Shown piece after piece: positions 47,781-63,865 of a stretch of 64,000 bases of DNA. Made by a program: the position numbers and the translations under genes. The notes beneath the pieces were generated by a model. That model was not told the DNA's origin, made no database searches, and saw only the letters and a list, made by a program, of their open reading frames with translations. The stretch is from Centroberyx gerrardi (Eukaryota; Chordata; Actinopteri; Beryciformes; Berycidae): contig NC_136008.1 of the NCBI RefSeq assembly GCF_048128805.1, positions 15,520,572 to 15,584,571 on the forward strand, written 5' to 3'. Numbering within the stretch: the stretch's first letter is position 1; each line of letters starts with the position of its first letter.

Positions 47781-48403
47781 ATTTACGATGCCAAAAGCAG
47801 CGGTGACACTTGTTGTGAGCAGCCTAAATAAGATGTTGACCCCATAACTTCTATGAGGCAACCGTTTGGGAATGCAAGCAGTTTTACTATTAGTACTATT
47901 TAGACACAATACCTACACAATACACAATAATTGGAACATAATGAGCTTTTGCCTTGGGGATTATTATCATAGTAAAGACTTGGGCTATTGGCTACATTTA
48001 CACAGAATGTATAAAATATGATTTGTATAGATTTAATAAGGAAAATCATTAAGGGATTTAGTGGCTTTTACTTGGATTCATCTCAGTGTGCTTCATGAAA
48101 AGAGTAAGTATGGCCTCTATTCCTAACATTTCGTACAGTCAGTGTGTGTTTGAGCAGCAGTATCAGCCTGTGTGACAGTAGTGTGTGTCAGGATCTGGGT
48201 GGAGTTAAGTCTGTGTGAGTCCACGATGCGGAGCTGACACTGACAACTGAAACCTCCTGCCAAACAAACAGGTGTCCTCTCCAGCTCCCAAACACACATT
48301 TCACTTGGTGCTTCTTGCCCACGCTGCCGACTTTCGTCCTGAACACATTTTTTTTTTCTATTTATTTTATCGTGGGAAAACCACTTCTATATCAGTACAA
48401 ATG
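47781..48403. promoter_or_regulatory. rbm24: rbm24 upstream region and 5' UTR
   Basis: About 0.6 kb between repeats and the rbm24 start codon. A GT-rich, moderately GC-rich stretch at 48110-48300 is the probable promoter/5' UTR. I found no convincing MEF2 or CArG site, although rbm24 is muscle-expressed in vertebrates; CTATTTATTT at about 48359 is an imperfect MEF2-like match. Confidence 0.35.
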
Positions 48404-51400
48404 ATGCACTCGGCGCAGAAAGACACCACCTACACCAAGATCTTTGTGGGGGGTCTTCCCTATCACACAACAGACTCGAGCCTCAGGAAATATTTCGAAG
48501 TGTTTGGTGATATTGAGGAGGCTGTTGTTATCACGGATCGGCAGACGGGGAAATCCAGAGGTTATGGATTTGTAAGTAAAACATGACATGTTTGTTTTTT
48601 GTAATTTTGGTACAGCCGAGTTGCTTGCACACGTGCATATAGTCCGCGATAAAGTCAGTTAATCCAATTGCATTTCATATCAGGACCTATTAAAGCTGAG
48701 AGAAAGTGTTTTTACACTGTGCAGTCAGAGGTTATAGTTTAGATAGTGACAGTCAGGTAGGCTACAAATCGTTATAATTTGTATAGGAATGCTACTGGAG
48801 TAGAAAATTGTGATTTCACATCAACAAGAAAATATATGGAACTACTGGAACAGGGTATTGGCTAAAGTCAGACATTTTTAATTAATTAAAAACCAATGCT
48901 ACTGAATTGTGAATGTCCTTAGTGCAACATGGCCTGATGATTATAAGATACTCTCAACAGAAAGGTCTTAAAAACAAACGACCCAGAAGTCTTGTGTGCT
49001 ATCAGGTCACTGTGAACAACCTACATATACAAGTAGGCTAAAACATCTCTATAAGGTGAATAAATCATTCTGTACAATGTGTGTCCTCTAGGTGACCATG
49101 GCAGACCGGGCCTCTGCTGACCGAGCCTGTAAGGACCCCAACCCCATTATCGACGGCAGGAAAGCCAATGTGAACCTGGCCTACCTGGGGGCCAAGCCCA
49201 GGGTCATGCAGCCAGGTGAGGGGCTGGACGAGCTGGTGGACGGCTGTGCCACAGGTTTATTTCACAACTTGGACAATCAAGGTGGCGTACAAAGACAGCA
49301 GTCCTTAATGCCTTTACACACACACACACACACACACATGCTGGAGACACTAACCCGCTGCAATGTTGTAGAGAGTTCTGAAATTATTCACCAGGTGTAA
49401 CATGGAGATATATCTAAGCTAGAGCTGAAAATAAATACAGTGTTCGCCTTGATATTCTGATAATACAGGCTCACACAAGTCTGCCACCACTTAATGTAGA
49501 TTGACATGCCCTTGGTTTGTTTTTTGTACTCTCTTGGAAAGGACATGCAATCTTGCAAAGGGATCAGAACATCCTCTGCAAAATCGTCTCCACTGCATTA
49601 GTAAAGTGTCAGGATTTGTAACAAAAAAAAATGTTTTAAAACAATCTGTTTTCATTATAGGATTCTCATTCGGTGTGCCTCAGATCCATCCAGCATTCAT
49701 CCAAAGACCTTATGGGTATGTTTATGTAGAACTTTTTCCATAGTGTTTGTCTGTAGAAAATGTGTTGTAAATATGTTTTTCTTTTGTTTATAGTATCAGT
49801 TAGTGCAATCATGTTAGAAAATGTATACATTTGTAGCCTAGCTATTCGTACATTTTAATTTTAATCTGTAGGGTCAACAATTTACTGTCTATTAATGTGA
49901 TCCATTGTTTTTATTGCTGTATAGGCGACATGTTATTTAATCTTTGCTCTGTAACCTCCACCTGTTTAATCCTGAATGAGGACATGTGAGTGTCGATGTG
50001 TGCACCTCTGCTTGGCGTTGACTGTAAAGGAAGTGAACGTTTGTCCCCAGCTTCTACAGGATTGACTTTATGTTGTCTATCTCTTTCTGATCTGACAGGG
50101 TCGATATCGGTTAAAATAGCTGATGAAGGGACATGATGATTTGAGGAATAGCTGAGTCTGCATTGGGCAGAACGCTAAAGTGTTACCTGTATACTCTGAC
50201 ATACACAAACGAACTGAAATGGTGACTAGATGCATGGAAGTCTTTTTTTTTCCAGTTTTCCATAGTACATAGATTGGTGTGTGCCTTGTTTCCAGTATGA
50301 AGTGGTTTTCAGCTTAACTGTGTGCTTATCTCTACTTGCAGTGGGGGAGGTGGGGGGTGCAGACGTTTTTGTGCAGACTTTGTGAGTTTTTGATAGGGAG
50401 TTGTAACTCTGCCATGGGGTGTTGATTCTTCTCCCTTTTAATGATTGATTGTGCTTTAGCCTGCAGTTTTTATTCATTTTTTCCCCCCAATTTTGAGTTA
50501 ACAACAAGTTGATCATGTTTTGTTGTCAAAAGGGGCTGATGACGACTCAGTCTGTTCATTTCAAAATATATCCCCTGCAACAAAACAACCACTGGCTTGC
50601 ATGCAGGAGTTCATTTTCTGTTTTCTTCTTCTATTTACCCATGATGCTGTGTTTTCTTTTTTTTTTTTTTTTTGTCTTTTTATTAACCCATTGCTTTCAC
50701 TTGTAGCTTACATCTACAGATACAGTATAGTGAGCATCATTTTCTGTTCAACCAAGGACATTCTGTCTCATTTTTCTAATCACTGTAGATGCTGCCAGTC
50801 ATCAAGACTATGGCAAAATGAGAATGTATAGGGGGGATGAAAAGAGAGGAAACACTAATGAACAATGTTATCACCACAGAGGTGAAGAGCACAGAAGAAT
50901 ACTTTGAGTTTGTCATGAGACCCCTCTGTTGGTACAGCAGTTGGCAAAGCTATGGGGAATTAAAGTAAGTGAAAATGTCCAGGCTCTTAAGTAAACCACA
51001 CACTCATTGTGGAACTGAGCATTTTGTATAACAGGATTTATCACAATCTGTATGAAGCAAATTTTAGATGTAGTTAGATAGGATCCTGGATATATCACAG
51101 CCTTGCAATACACCAACTGAAAGTCATTCATTTGTTAAATATAGACAGTCGACTCAAATGTTCACTGCACTGACTGAGGTAAGTTGCAGACGGAGAACTT
51201 AACTGGTCTCTGAGGCAGCAGCTGTTGGCTAGAATGATCTCCATGGCCTCTCAAATTCAGTTGGAAAATGGGAGTCACTCAGCAGTGCTGTTAATAATGT
51301 ATGGCACAGACAGGGCCGCTCGCCTGCGGACAACAGGTGGGCTGAGCCATGTGCCCACGAGTCCTTTTGGTTATGTGCTGGGGATTACCCATGTGTCCCA

Positions 51401-53223
51401 GTGATTTACAAAGCACCTTTATTTAGCTCTGGACTAGCAGGACCACAAACTGTCCGTCCCATCACGTCCCATAAAGATGGAATTAGTCAGCTGAGCCGTT
51501 TTAGCGCTGGAGCTCTCAATATTTAAATAAGGTCTTATTACAAAGAGATGGTGACAGTGCGATACTGTCAGATTGGTTCATACCTCCCCAAATTGAAAGT
51601 TACACGTGTATGCATTTGTCCCGTTAAAAACAATCATTCGTCTTGTTTTTCTGCGATCATTAGGATCGACTACTACAGCCTCAGTATTGGTTTCAACACC
51701 CCACTTTGCAACAAGAGCACCACTTCCGATCAGCTGAAACGGCCTTGGTTCGATAATAAAGAAAGGGGGAAAGAAATTCGGGAAGGTCACCGAGACAGTA
51801 GAGTGACATAGGCAGCCATTAGAGTTGATGAGTGCCATGCCATGTGTTGCTGAAGGAGAGAAGATCAGCTTGTCCTTTTGGGATGACAAGGGGAGCAAAA
51901 ATAGCATGCCTCCAGCCTCCCTTGTCAGTCAAGTTGGCGTGTGTATGTTTGTGTGGGGGTGTATGTCTGTAAGTTGGGGTGGTGGGGTTGGTGGGGGCAG
52001 GCACACATCTATGGACAGATTTAACACTCCCACACCTGCTCCTCAACATATTTACTGACAGTGTCTATAACGCATCAGTGTAAATGGGGCCAAATTTACC
52101 CGGTTACTCAGACTTGTATTTGTCCATTTATACCCTGCTCTGTATTCCAGTGCAGATCTCCAACTCTCATAACAATTTTTTATTTATAATAGCGCAGTGC
52201 ATTTCTGACATAGCCTACAGTCACTTTTTCCAACAAATAAACACACTGGGGCCTCTGCAGAACCTAAAACAACCCAGCACTCACTTGAATGATGAGGCAC
52301 TGTACGGTTAACGCAGCAACTACATTGATTGCATTGATCAACCTTCATTAGCTGCTCCACTTCATAGACACCTGGCATTTTCTGCAAAGCCTCTTTCTTT
52401 TGTTTTACTTTTTGTTTGTGTTTAAGGATCTATTAACATGTGTGGGCATGCCTGTATGTGTGTTGTTGGTGTGACAGTATGTGGACAGTATGTCCACTTC
52501 CTTTCTTGATATGTTGTGGTGTTGTGCGATAAGCTCGCATTTTGAGAAATACAGTTTTCAGTTACACTGGGTGCAGGGCTGGGCTGTCTTTTCTTAATGC
52601 CATATTTCAGATTCAGTTGCTTTTTGACTGAAAACTTAAAAGCTGCGCTTGTTTTTCCTTGTGGTTTTACTGCTTTCTTAATTTTTCATTTCTAGGTAGG
52701 GTTTTTCAATTGTTAATGAGTGGATTTGCTGTGTTGAACTGAGGACTGGGTTGACGTATTTGTGGCGCCTGCTTTTCACTTTTCCACAATTTAGCTTCAG
52801 CTTTGGACAGACGAGTGGCTGTGGCTCTGCTTTGACCCCGTGTGTCTGTATGTGTCCTACAGGATCCCTGCCCACTACGTCTACCCCCAGGCCTTCGTCC
52901 AGCCCAGCGTGGTCATCCCTCATGTACAGCAGTCTGCTGCCACGGCAACAGCTGCTGCTGCCACCTCTCCGTACCTTGACTATACTGGAGCAGCCTATGC
53001 CCAGTACTCTGCTGCCGCTGCTACTGCTGCCGCCGCCGCCGCGGCCTATGAGCAGTACCCGTACGCGGCCTCCCCGGCCCCAGCGGGCTACATGGCCACA
53101 GCAGGGTATGGATACGCCGTCCAGCAGCCGCTGGCGACTGCCGCTACCCCAGGAGCGGCCGCTGCTGCTGCGGCCTTCGGCCAGTACCAGCCTCAGCAGC
53201 TGCAGTCAGATCGCATGCAGTAA
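48404..53223 (+). CDS. rbm24: RNA-binding protein 24
   Basis: RBM24 binds GU-rich RNA through one RRM. It controls muscle and cardiac alternative splicing and mRNA stability, and myogenic differentiation. Four exons (48404-48571, 49092-49215, 49661-49715, 52863-53223) give 708 nt, 235 residues (human 236). RNP2 is IFVGGL (residues 13-18) and RNP1 is KSRGYGFV (50-57), split by intron 1. [18 protein letters not shown] closes the RRM. The tail is Ala-, Tyr- and Gln-rich ([18 protein letters not shown], poly-Ala, [13 protein letters not shown]) and ends SDRMQ. The second of two adjacent ATGs (48401, 48404) fits the vertebrate start [13 protein letters not shown]38, the close paralogue, is shorter and lacks this tail. 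The [13 protein letters not shown] segment suggests the rbm24a copy of the fish pair. Confidence 0.97.
49319..49340. repeat. (CA)n microsatellite in rbm24 intron 2
   Basis: A short CA run about 100 bases after the exon 2 donor. Confidence 0.85.
49716..52862 (+). other. rbm24: rbm24 intron 3 (3.1 kb)
   Basis: No exon or RNA gene recognised. A T16-type run is at about 50658-50673. ORFs here are short and without recognisable similarity. Confidence 0.6.
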
Positions 53224-54540
53224 CAACTAGAAAACTACCTTAAATGAGGAAAGCAGGGGAGGTCACATGCTCCCCCGGGACAGGGCAAAGTGAGGAGAGG
53301 GGAAGGCAGGAGAGGCTGAATGATGGTTGTCAGTCCCTGGTTTTATAACTAGCAGTGCTTCTACCAAAGAGCCTGAAGAAAATCACTAAAAATGTAGGGA
53401 CAAATGACGAGTTACTGTATATTTTTATTCAAATAAGATCAGTATTTTGTCACTATTGTATGCATATTTAATATTTATTCAGCAGGAAAATATTTAATAA
53501 TGTTTATTTAAGTAGACTCACTGGACCTCGTAATATCAACCATTGCTGAATTTTGTATGTATACTGCATTGGAATTTATATGGAATTCACAAGTGCATTC
53601 AAGTCTTATGATCAGGTGTCTTCCCCACTATTTTGAAAACAAACCAAAATACTTGCATACATACTGTAAGAATGTGTTATATCACCATACAGTTTTCAGT
53701 ATTTGATAGTTTTGGACCATTATGTTATTTGGCAAAGCTATGCAGTTAATGATGGAAAAGTCAGCGTTTTGTTAGAATTGTTCTCATTTTTATAATTATT
53801 GTTTGCAGTGAGACAGATTGGATCCCCTCACCTAGTTCCCCTCACAGTGGATTTTCTTGTCAGTAGAGGAGACAAGGCGCTGAGGCGACAGCTGAAGCTG
53901 GTAAAAGCACTCACTTTTCTTCCTTTAAATTGCACCTCAGCTAAGCTCAGCAAAATGGGAGAATCATGATTGAATGTGAATCTTTCAGTTTGACAAATCT
54001 TTTCATAATGTGCCTTTAAATTTTGATATTTATGTATTTATTATGGAGCCTTACCGTGATAAACCCTTTAATTTGTGTTTATTATTATTATTATTATTAT
54101 TTAGTATGTACTCTAGCTTATCATATAACTGTAAAATGTCCACATGTGCTACTACACTTCTAAAGATCATGAGCATATGATGGAAATTTGGCTTAATAAA
54201 GTGCTATACCTTGTTTGTTATTTATGTAATTAAAGAACAAAATATGAGTGGAAAGGTAGCAAGAAGTTCAAAGTTTTTTTTCCTATTTTCCTAGTTCTAC
54301 TTTTGTTATCTCAAATAGATTCTTTCAGTTCTTTTGATGTTGCTTTTTTTTTTATACTTGACCAGTTTGATAAAAGACGGTATGTGAAAACATGTTACCT
54401 TTTTAAAAATTGCATTTGATGTCATTCGACATTGAATATTTTCACAATGCAAGGGCATCACTTATTTTACCTTGCATTTTATAATGCATGATTTAAAATA
54501 ATGCAGTTGTTAATGTGAAATAAAAGGAATTTTACCTTCA
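53224..54540 (+). other. rbm24: rbm24 3' UTR with two poly(A) signals
   Basis: AT-rich, with many TATTTA/ATTTA motifs (for example near 53466-53510 and 54029-54045) of the AU-rich-element type. AATAAA occurs at 54195-54200 and again at 54519-54524, so two 3' ends are possible. rbm24 protein itself acts through 3' UTRs, so self-regulation is a possibility but is not shown. Confidence 0.65.
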
Positions 54541-56040
54541 ACCTTTTTAATTGTGTTCTCTGTAAAGTTTTGCTCACAGAGCTTGGTAATGAAACACCTC
54601 CATACATTTGTTTTAGCACCGTTTTTTTTTTTTTCTTTTTCCAAATTATGAGCTCAGAGCAGCCTGTGACTTGAATTAATTTGTCTTATGATGAACGTAT
54701 TAGTTGCCAGGGTACAACCAATGTCACTGGAAAGTCACAGTTGTGGGTGGGGGTTGCAAAGCTGAGAAGAACAGGTGGGAAAATAAAGCATGTACCCTAA
54801 ACAGTGTGACAACTGCAAAAGAGACTAGGCTGTTCTAGTATTTTGAGCAGGTGTGTTGTGTGTCACAGGGACAAGATGGGAGACGGTGTGTTATTAGTCC
54901 CACTAAAATATATACCATGGCTATTATCAAACAGTCATGTATATGGTCTGTGTGTCTTTTACAGACTGTATAGCTCATAAAATCAGCCACTATAAGCTAG
55001 ATATTGTTGCTATCCTGTGTTTCTGTTATTTATTTCAAAAGTCAGAAAACCTCTTAGCAAGACTCAGACAAATCAAGACAGGCGTCACAGTAGAAATTGA
55101 GCCACTGCCTAATAATGGATAATATTTTTCACAGAGCACACGCCAACAACAACAAATTGATTTATGTTGTGCACTTGAAGTGCTGCTGGACCGCTTGATG
55201 TTTATTTCTTTTTACATTATGAAACATCATAGACGTTCACGTGTAACATGAGCCTGGTCTGCTGTGACTCCAAAATAGTAAGTAGGTGAACTCCGTCTTC
55301 CCACATTTCACAACCGGAGCTGAAGCAACAGCAGTTTGCTACATGTTGACCAACAGAAAGGGCAAGTCGACAACCTCTAAATAAGATAATAAACTAATTA
55401 AATAAACATTTCTGCAACACTTGTGTCAATTCAAATTCTGGTGATTTAACACTTTAAAATGCTACTTAATGTTCTTGAATGTGATTCAGCAGTTAAACAT
55501 CTTCCCTGTGGCTCAGCAGACAAACAGCTGAAATTTGCCCCTAACACTCTTCTATGGGACCATTTACAGTTCAGATAGAAAGCCACTCCATTCCCTTTTG
55601 CCCACCTGTTCAGAATCATTCACTATTCCCAGCCACATGCCCTAAAACTCACTCAGTGTTTCAATACAGCTGTTTATACACTTGTGTTGTGACCTGGGGA
55701 GAAATGGAGCAGACGGGCAGCTGCAGTATTTTGTGTCCAGACACAGGGACACCTCTCCTCATAGACTGCTCCCTCCAGTGAAATAAATGCTGTCTTGTGA
55801 CACTACCTAACTTGCTGCTGATCAGTGTCCCTGCAGCTCACCAAGGCTGAAGCCTCCTGACACCTACTGGTTTATGTGGGTCACACCTTTCTGACAAGTA
55901 TTATCTGGTGTATCATCCCTGGTGTATTTGCTTATGTGGTTTATGAATAGCACTCGACTTTGCATTATAGTTTGTGAATTTCACTTATAATACTGTAGGC
56001 TTTCTAAAATATCAAATTGTTCATCAGTCACTCAGGGGAA
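54541..56040. other. Intergenic region rbm24-grina
   Basis: About 1.5 kb with no supported gene. The ORFs at 54937-55122 and 55554-55781 have no splice context, no recognisable motif and ordinary composition. No repeat is recognised. Confidence 0.55.
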
Positions 56041-56185
56041 GTGCGTTTCGCCACATGGGGGCGTTGCCACACTGCCTGTGGTGAAACGGACTGAAACGGA
56101 AAGCGGACACACAAGTCCAATAATATAAACTTTTTCACTTTGAGGGGATTGCAACTGAGACTGCGTATCTTTCGCAGCGGACAAT
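56041..56185 (+). promoter_or_regulatory. grina: grina promoter with IRF/ISRE-like motifs and untranslated exon 1
   Basis: GAAACGG (56083-56089) and GAAACGGAAAG (56093-56103) lie 10 bases apart; the second contains the ISRE core GAAANNGAAA. TTTTCACTTTG (about 56132-56142) is a further IRF-like half-site on the other strand. CCAAT (56117-56121) and AATATAAAC (about 56122-56130) could serve as CCAAT and TATA elements. Exon 1 is inferred to run from about 56150 to a GTGAGT donor at 56186. It would splice to 57008, where TTTTTTTAG precedes the coding exon. Confidence 0.5.
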
Positions 56186-57056
56186 GTGAGTAGTCTTTTA
56201 TTGAAGACTTTATCACTTTGTTACTATATTAGCTGCCTTTCAAAAATGTCTTCTTGCGCTCATAAGTTTGAAGGCTATTGTGTTGTTTTGTAATGTTTGG
56301 TCACCAAAGTGCGCAAGAGGTTGTGTCTTACGAATTTAATGTAAGCTAATAGCCTAAATACTTTCGGTTATTTCTGTTCCCCTAAATCAAATAGCCTATT
56401 GATATGAAAATGGAGGGAGGGAGTTTATTGCTAAATTGTTTGTTGCTGTCTGTGAGCTTCCAGTAACTTCAGTGGTCTAAACTTAGCAACTCTATGATGT
56501 CGGTAGCCCCATTCAAGTGCTTTTGATTAGTAACAGAATGGACCCTGTCAAAACGAGTAGTTTTTTAAGTGGCTGTTTACTTTAGAAGTCAAACGACACA
56601 GAGCAGAATGAAGGGGAGAACATACGGACCAGGCATTGTAACGTTGACCGTTTTAATTCATTTGTCAGTGAAAAGTTGCTGTACAGCCCATCACCTTTAC
56701 CGTCAATCGGTTACACGCCTGCCATGCTGTCTCATGTAAACGCCACATCTCAGTGAACCCTGGTATCATCAAAATTCGCATCATTAGGCTCGTTCATGTG
56801 CGTTCAGGTGCAAATGCCGATATTTCCCACAGCACTGGAAGGCAGCACTATCGTCTGATGCCGCCTCGTGACGTTGCGGTGTGTCGCTGTGGCCTTTGCT
56901 CTGCCTCTCTCACTAGATAAGGCGTGCTATCTAAATGCTGCAGTTTCAGTTGGAGTCATCATGAGACTTCATATGACTTCTCTTTTCTATTTCACACTGT
57001 TTTTTAGAGCTCGCACAGTAAATCAACACTGGCTGGTCTCTTGACTTGATCCAGAG

Positions 57057-60027
<2,971 letters not shown>

Positions 60028-60490
60028 CAGACAAGGTGCAGCAGGAAAGAGCAACTGATATAAATTCTTGGTGTTGATCAGAAGAGGAACGCTCCATGGG
60101 CTTCAAACGTGTTCACTGGAGCTGCTCATTGGACATGTGGGGAGTCCGTATGTGAAGGAAAGAGAAGAGAAAATCCAAGGCACTCTCCTGAAGTTAAAAA
60201 GCCTTTATTGACCTTTGACGATTTCATGTTAAAACCTAAGAAAACACACCAACGTGTTACGGCCCCACCAGGCCTTCTTCAGGATGCAGAGAACAATGAA
60301 AATGTACAATATAAATTCTTGTTTTGATTTCATGTATAGAAGTGAGCTCAGTAGTCTCATTTAATTTCGTCTTGCACAATGTTTGACTTGTAGTGGGCAT
60401 TAATTACATTATTTATGTTTGTTTTGGGATTTCAAGCTTTTTGTTTCGCCTAATGTATATTTTTTTATGCTAAAATAAAGAGAATTATGT
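60028..60490 (+). other. grina: grina 3' UTR, containing a repeat-like segment
   Basis: AATAAA at 60474-60479 is the likely poly(A) signal. The stretch 60165-60295 (GCCTTTATTGACCTTTGACG, ACACACCAACGTGTTACGGC, CCAGGCCTTCTTCAGGATGC) resembles a dispersed vertebrate repeat whose copies read AACGTGTTTCGGC...GCCTTCATCAGG, from memory. The family is not assigned. Confidence 0.6.
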
Positions 60491-60761
60491 ATGTGTATTA
60501 TGCTTTTGCAGTGTATTCAAATTTTATGTCTGTGACTACTAGTATAAAACCTCTATTTTAGTTAAGAAAAGATATCTTAGGGATCATTTGTTAACCTGTG
60601 TACCCTATAAAAAATGTTTCTCTGGATTCAATGACTGTTTGGAGAGTAAGAATCATGGCACATTATGACAACATAGAAGACTGTTCTATTTTTATTTGAT
60701 TAGTCAGTTCTGTGAGTCTGCATGTTTATCCTCAGTGTCTTTCACACACCGCTGGGTGTTT

Positions 60762-62766
60762 ATGGCTCAACTGTGGGAACTTGGAGTTGGGGGAGCATCA
60801 ATGGACCTGGAGCAGGCTCATGTAACACTGCTGTCAGAGAATGACACACTCCGGCAGGAAAATGATCACTTGAAACTGATGCTTGGTCTAGTGAAGGAAA
60901 ACATCGACCTGAGAGCCAAAGTGCAGAGCTCCAACAGCGAGTTTCTGAAGGAATCAACAGGTATTGTAAACATTTGTTGTCTTCTACCACTAGATGGCAG
61001 CTAGGGTGCGTTTTGTAAGTCCAGTTTTTGAAGATCCTGAGAAGGAGAGAAGGAGAGAATGTGGTTGAATGTCACAAGTGTAAAAACACAAATGTTTGCC
61101 TTCTTGATGAGGGTTAGACCTATCTATGTTGGACTAAACAGTCTTGGTTAAAACACTGAAATTAAGTAAGGTATTGTCCTTATATTTGAGAGTAAAGAAA
61201 TATTTCTGTGCATATTTGTTCATTTTGTAACCTATGTGACCCATTAAGGCAATGACTAATTATAATCATATAGTAAATTTACTGTAAGTATGTACTAAAT
61301 GTATACTGTAATCCCATAGTAAATTACATTACCAGCCACCTTGTCATATATCTGTTTTTAACATGTCTTAATTGTGTATTGCAAAGTAATAACTTTCACA
61401 TTGCCATGGTTTTAAAACATCCACTTTGCTTCTCATTAATGCAAAATGACTGGGATAATATTATTTTACATTCTTGTTATCTGCTTGTCTATCCTCAGGA
61501 AGAAAAACAGCGGTTCAATGGCAAGACACCCTGGATGAGAGCCAATTCAAAAATGACTTGCAGCAAACCAAATTCAAACATGCACACAAAACCTCATCCG
61601 CTGTCGACTTAAAGTCTTTCATCCAAAGCTCAATGCACACAGACACAGGAGCGAAACCAGAGTTTGAAAGCAGACAGTCGTACATCTCTCATAAGGTCAA
61701 AGGTGAGTGATGCCTGAACAATAATGCTGTTGAATGAATGGAGGAATTAATAAATGAAAGGTAATATCAGGATGAAATTTAAAGGATTGAATGAAAACTG
61801 ATGACAACTAACTTTGTCTTTATTTCAATACAGATCCAGAGAGGTTGCTAGGAGAGATTGCCTTCCAGTTGGATAGAAGAATTCTGTCCCATGTATTCCA
61901 GAGCCAGAACAGGCTCTATGGTTTCACTGTGCTCAATATACCAGACAAGATCATACAGGTGAGCATCCCCCTCACTCAGTGTGTAAAGTACAGTGTAGTT
62001 TCAGTGCGTAATGTAGCTTATTTATTGATTTAGTGTAAAGATCTAACCCAACCACAGTATTCTAAGCCATATGAAATGTAATGGGAAATTCACTATTATC
62101 AGATTTGTTCACTCTGTGGTCCCGTTTTCCCGTTGTTTTTAAAATTGATTTCTTTCACCCTCATTTTTCCACTTGAACACATTCACACCTGATGTGGTGT
62201 GACTTCAAGAAGACAGTTAGGAAAATACCAGATTCAGACTGTAGTGATTTAGAATGGAGAGTCAAGTAGATATTAAATGCATTAGATGAAAAGTTTCAAC
62301 ATAACTTGTCCCATATCAGGTCTCTCAGAAAGTCGTTTCCAAAATGACAGTTAACATTCCACCTAAATGACTCAGCAGAAAGTCACAAGCCTCTCCCCCT
62401 CTTCCTCTTCCTCTTCCTCTTCCTCTCACACAGGTAAGCACACACCCCTTGACTGGGAAGGTGGATGAAGGGTATCGGCTTCAGCTCTCTCAGAGGTTTG
62501 CTGGCCTTATGGAGGGGTTGAACCAGTTTGGGTACAGCGCAACACTTCACCCTCCCTTCACTGAATTTGTCATCAACACCTACGGGATCATGAAGCAGAG
62601 GCCTGATTCACACACAGTTCAGGAAATGGACTACAATAATCCAGACTTTTTGAGGCAGGTGACAATCAGCTCTGCACCGGGAAAACTTGTGAAGGACCTG
62701 CTGCTTCTACTCAGCTGCCTGTCCTACATGGCCGAGAAGGATGGAAAGCCTCTCTTCCTCTGGTAG
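60762..62766 (+). CDS. spatc1: Speriolin (spermatogenesis and centriole associated 1)
   Basis: Speriolin is a testis-enriched protein of centrosomes and the sperm neck that binds Cdc20. Exons are 60762-60960, 61499-61702, 61834-61958 and 62434-62766, 861 nt, 286 residues; human speriolin is about twice as long and SPATC1L about 340. The N-terminus has a heptad-like coiled coil, [20 protein letters not shown] then [12 protein letters not shown], corresponding to the conserved N-terminal helix. A variable middle follows. The C-terminal speriolin domain carries [53 protein letters not shown] and [20 protein letters not shown]. Position next to grina matches human 8q24.3, favouring spatc1 over spatc1l. 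The start could instead be ATG 60801 (273 residues), and an upstream untranslated exon is possible because CTCAG precedes the ORF at 60735. Confidence 0.87.
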
Positions 62767-63650
62767 ACGAGACTATTTCCACCGAAATCGGATCTGGCAT
62801 GTTTACTCTACTAAAAAAATGGAAGTAAACTCTGAAATGTTCAATGTTGTTTGGCTATGATTTTGTGCACACAGAGAAACCTGCCATCTTACAGTCTTAC
62901 AGAAGCTCATAAGCTCATAAACTCATACTATTCCTTCATGACACGTACGACAAGTATGCATGCTGAAAAAGAACAAATATGAGATACATATTCTTTCCTC
63001 TATACAAACATTTGTTTTTCAGAGTCAACATTATTTAACCAATAGGCCCTATTCACATCGTCATGGTAACAGTTAAACCACTGCATACAACTTCCTGTGG
63101 CAAGTTTCTTTTTGCGAGTTATTGACAAAGCAATCCAACAAAAACAACAAAATTGTAATGGTTACTAGCACTAGATACATAATGTAACAAATTAAACATT
63201 TTGGGCAGGTTGTGGAGCGATTTAGTGAAGGTCATAGCTGGCAACAGGAAGTTGTAACGCACCGGTTTCAGAAGCATTGAGAAACAGGACGTGGAAAGCT
63301 TCTATAGAGACTACATTATAATGCAGCATAAGCCAGGGATTCTCAAAGTTTGTGCATAGATTTTCCAAACGATAAACCTTGTCTAATAATATCAATCAAT
63401 CAATGGACAAATCTATATAGGGACATAAAACATGATTTACAACATTCTTCCCATTGCCCCTCCTCTCTAAAGCTGTGACAGGTTCATATTTGTTGAAATT
63501 GTAGCACACTATTTTTTCCCCCGAGAATGTTTAGAAAGTTTTCTAAATGACTACAGTTAGGAAGATTATTTATCAAAACTGTTATTATTTTATTACTAAG
63601 AAGTTGATCTTACTCCATAGTAGTACTACAGTATCACTACTATCTTGGTC
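62767..63650. other. spatc1 3' flank and intergenic region
   Basis: No clear AATAAA was found and no gene is recognised. An imperfect inverted repeat links 63074-63112 (ACAACTTCCTGTGGCA) with 63238-63270 (TGGCAACAGGAAGTTGTAA), about 200 bases overall, possibly a small MITE. Confidence 0.45.
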
Positions 63651-63654
63651 TTGC

Positions 63655-63865
63655 CTCAGGTAAGATCACGTGCCCAGCACCATGGCAACGCCATTGGGGC
63701 GTGGCTTAATGCAAGTATGAGGTAGCTGGAAACAGGGTAGGGTAACTACTTTACCTAGCTGGCTAACAAGCTCTGTAAGTGAAAAACAACCGATACTCTC
63801 GGGAAATTTGCCATTTTAAAGATCAGTGTATTAGTATAGCTAGTTAGATCTATGGAGTTAATGAG
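63655..63865 (+). promoter_or_regulatory. Promoter-like region of a downstream gene
   Basis: Within 40 bases lie an E-box CACGTG (63667-63672), CATGGCAAC (63681-63689, half of an RFX X-box), an inverted CCAAT (ATTGG, 63693-63697) and GGGGCGTGGC (63696-63705, KLF/Sp type). Such clustering about 160-200 bases before an ATG with a good donor suggests a real promoter. Function is inferred. Confidence 0.45.

Noticed and set aside
49216-49400. Read-through extension of rbm24 exon 2
   Set aside because: A strong donor (GTGAGG) follows the conserved PRVMQPG residues, and the extension runs into a CA repeat encoding poly-Thr-His.
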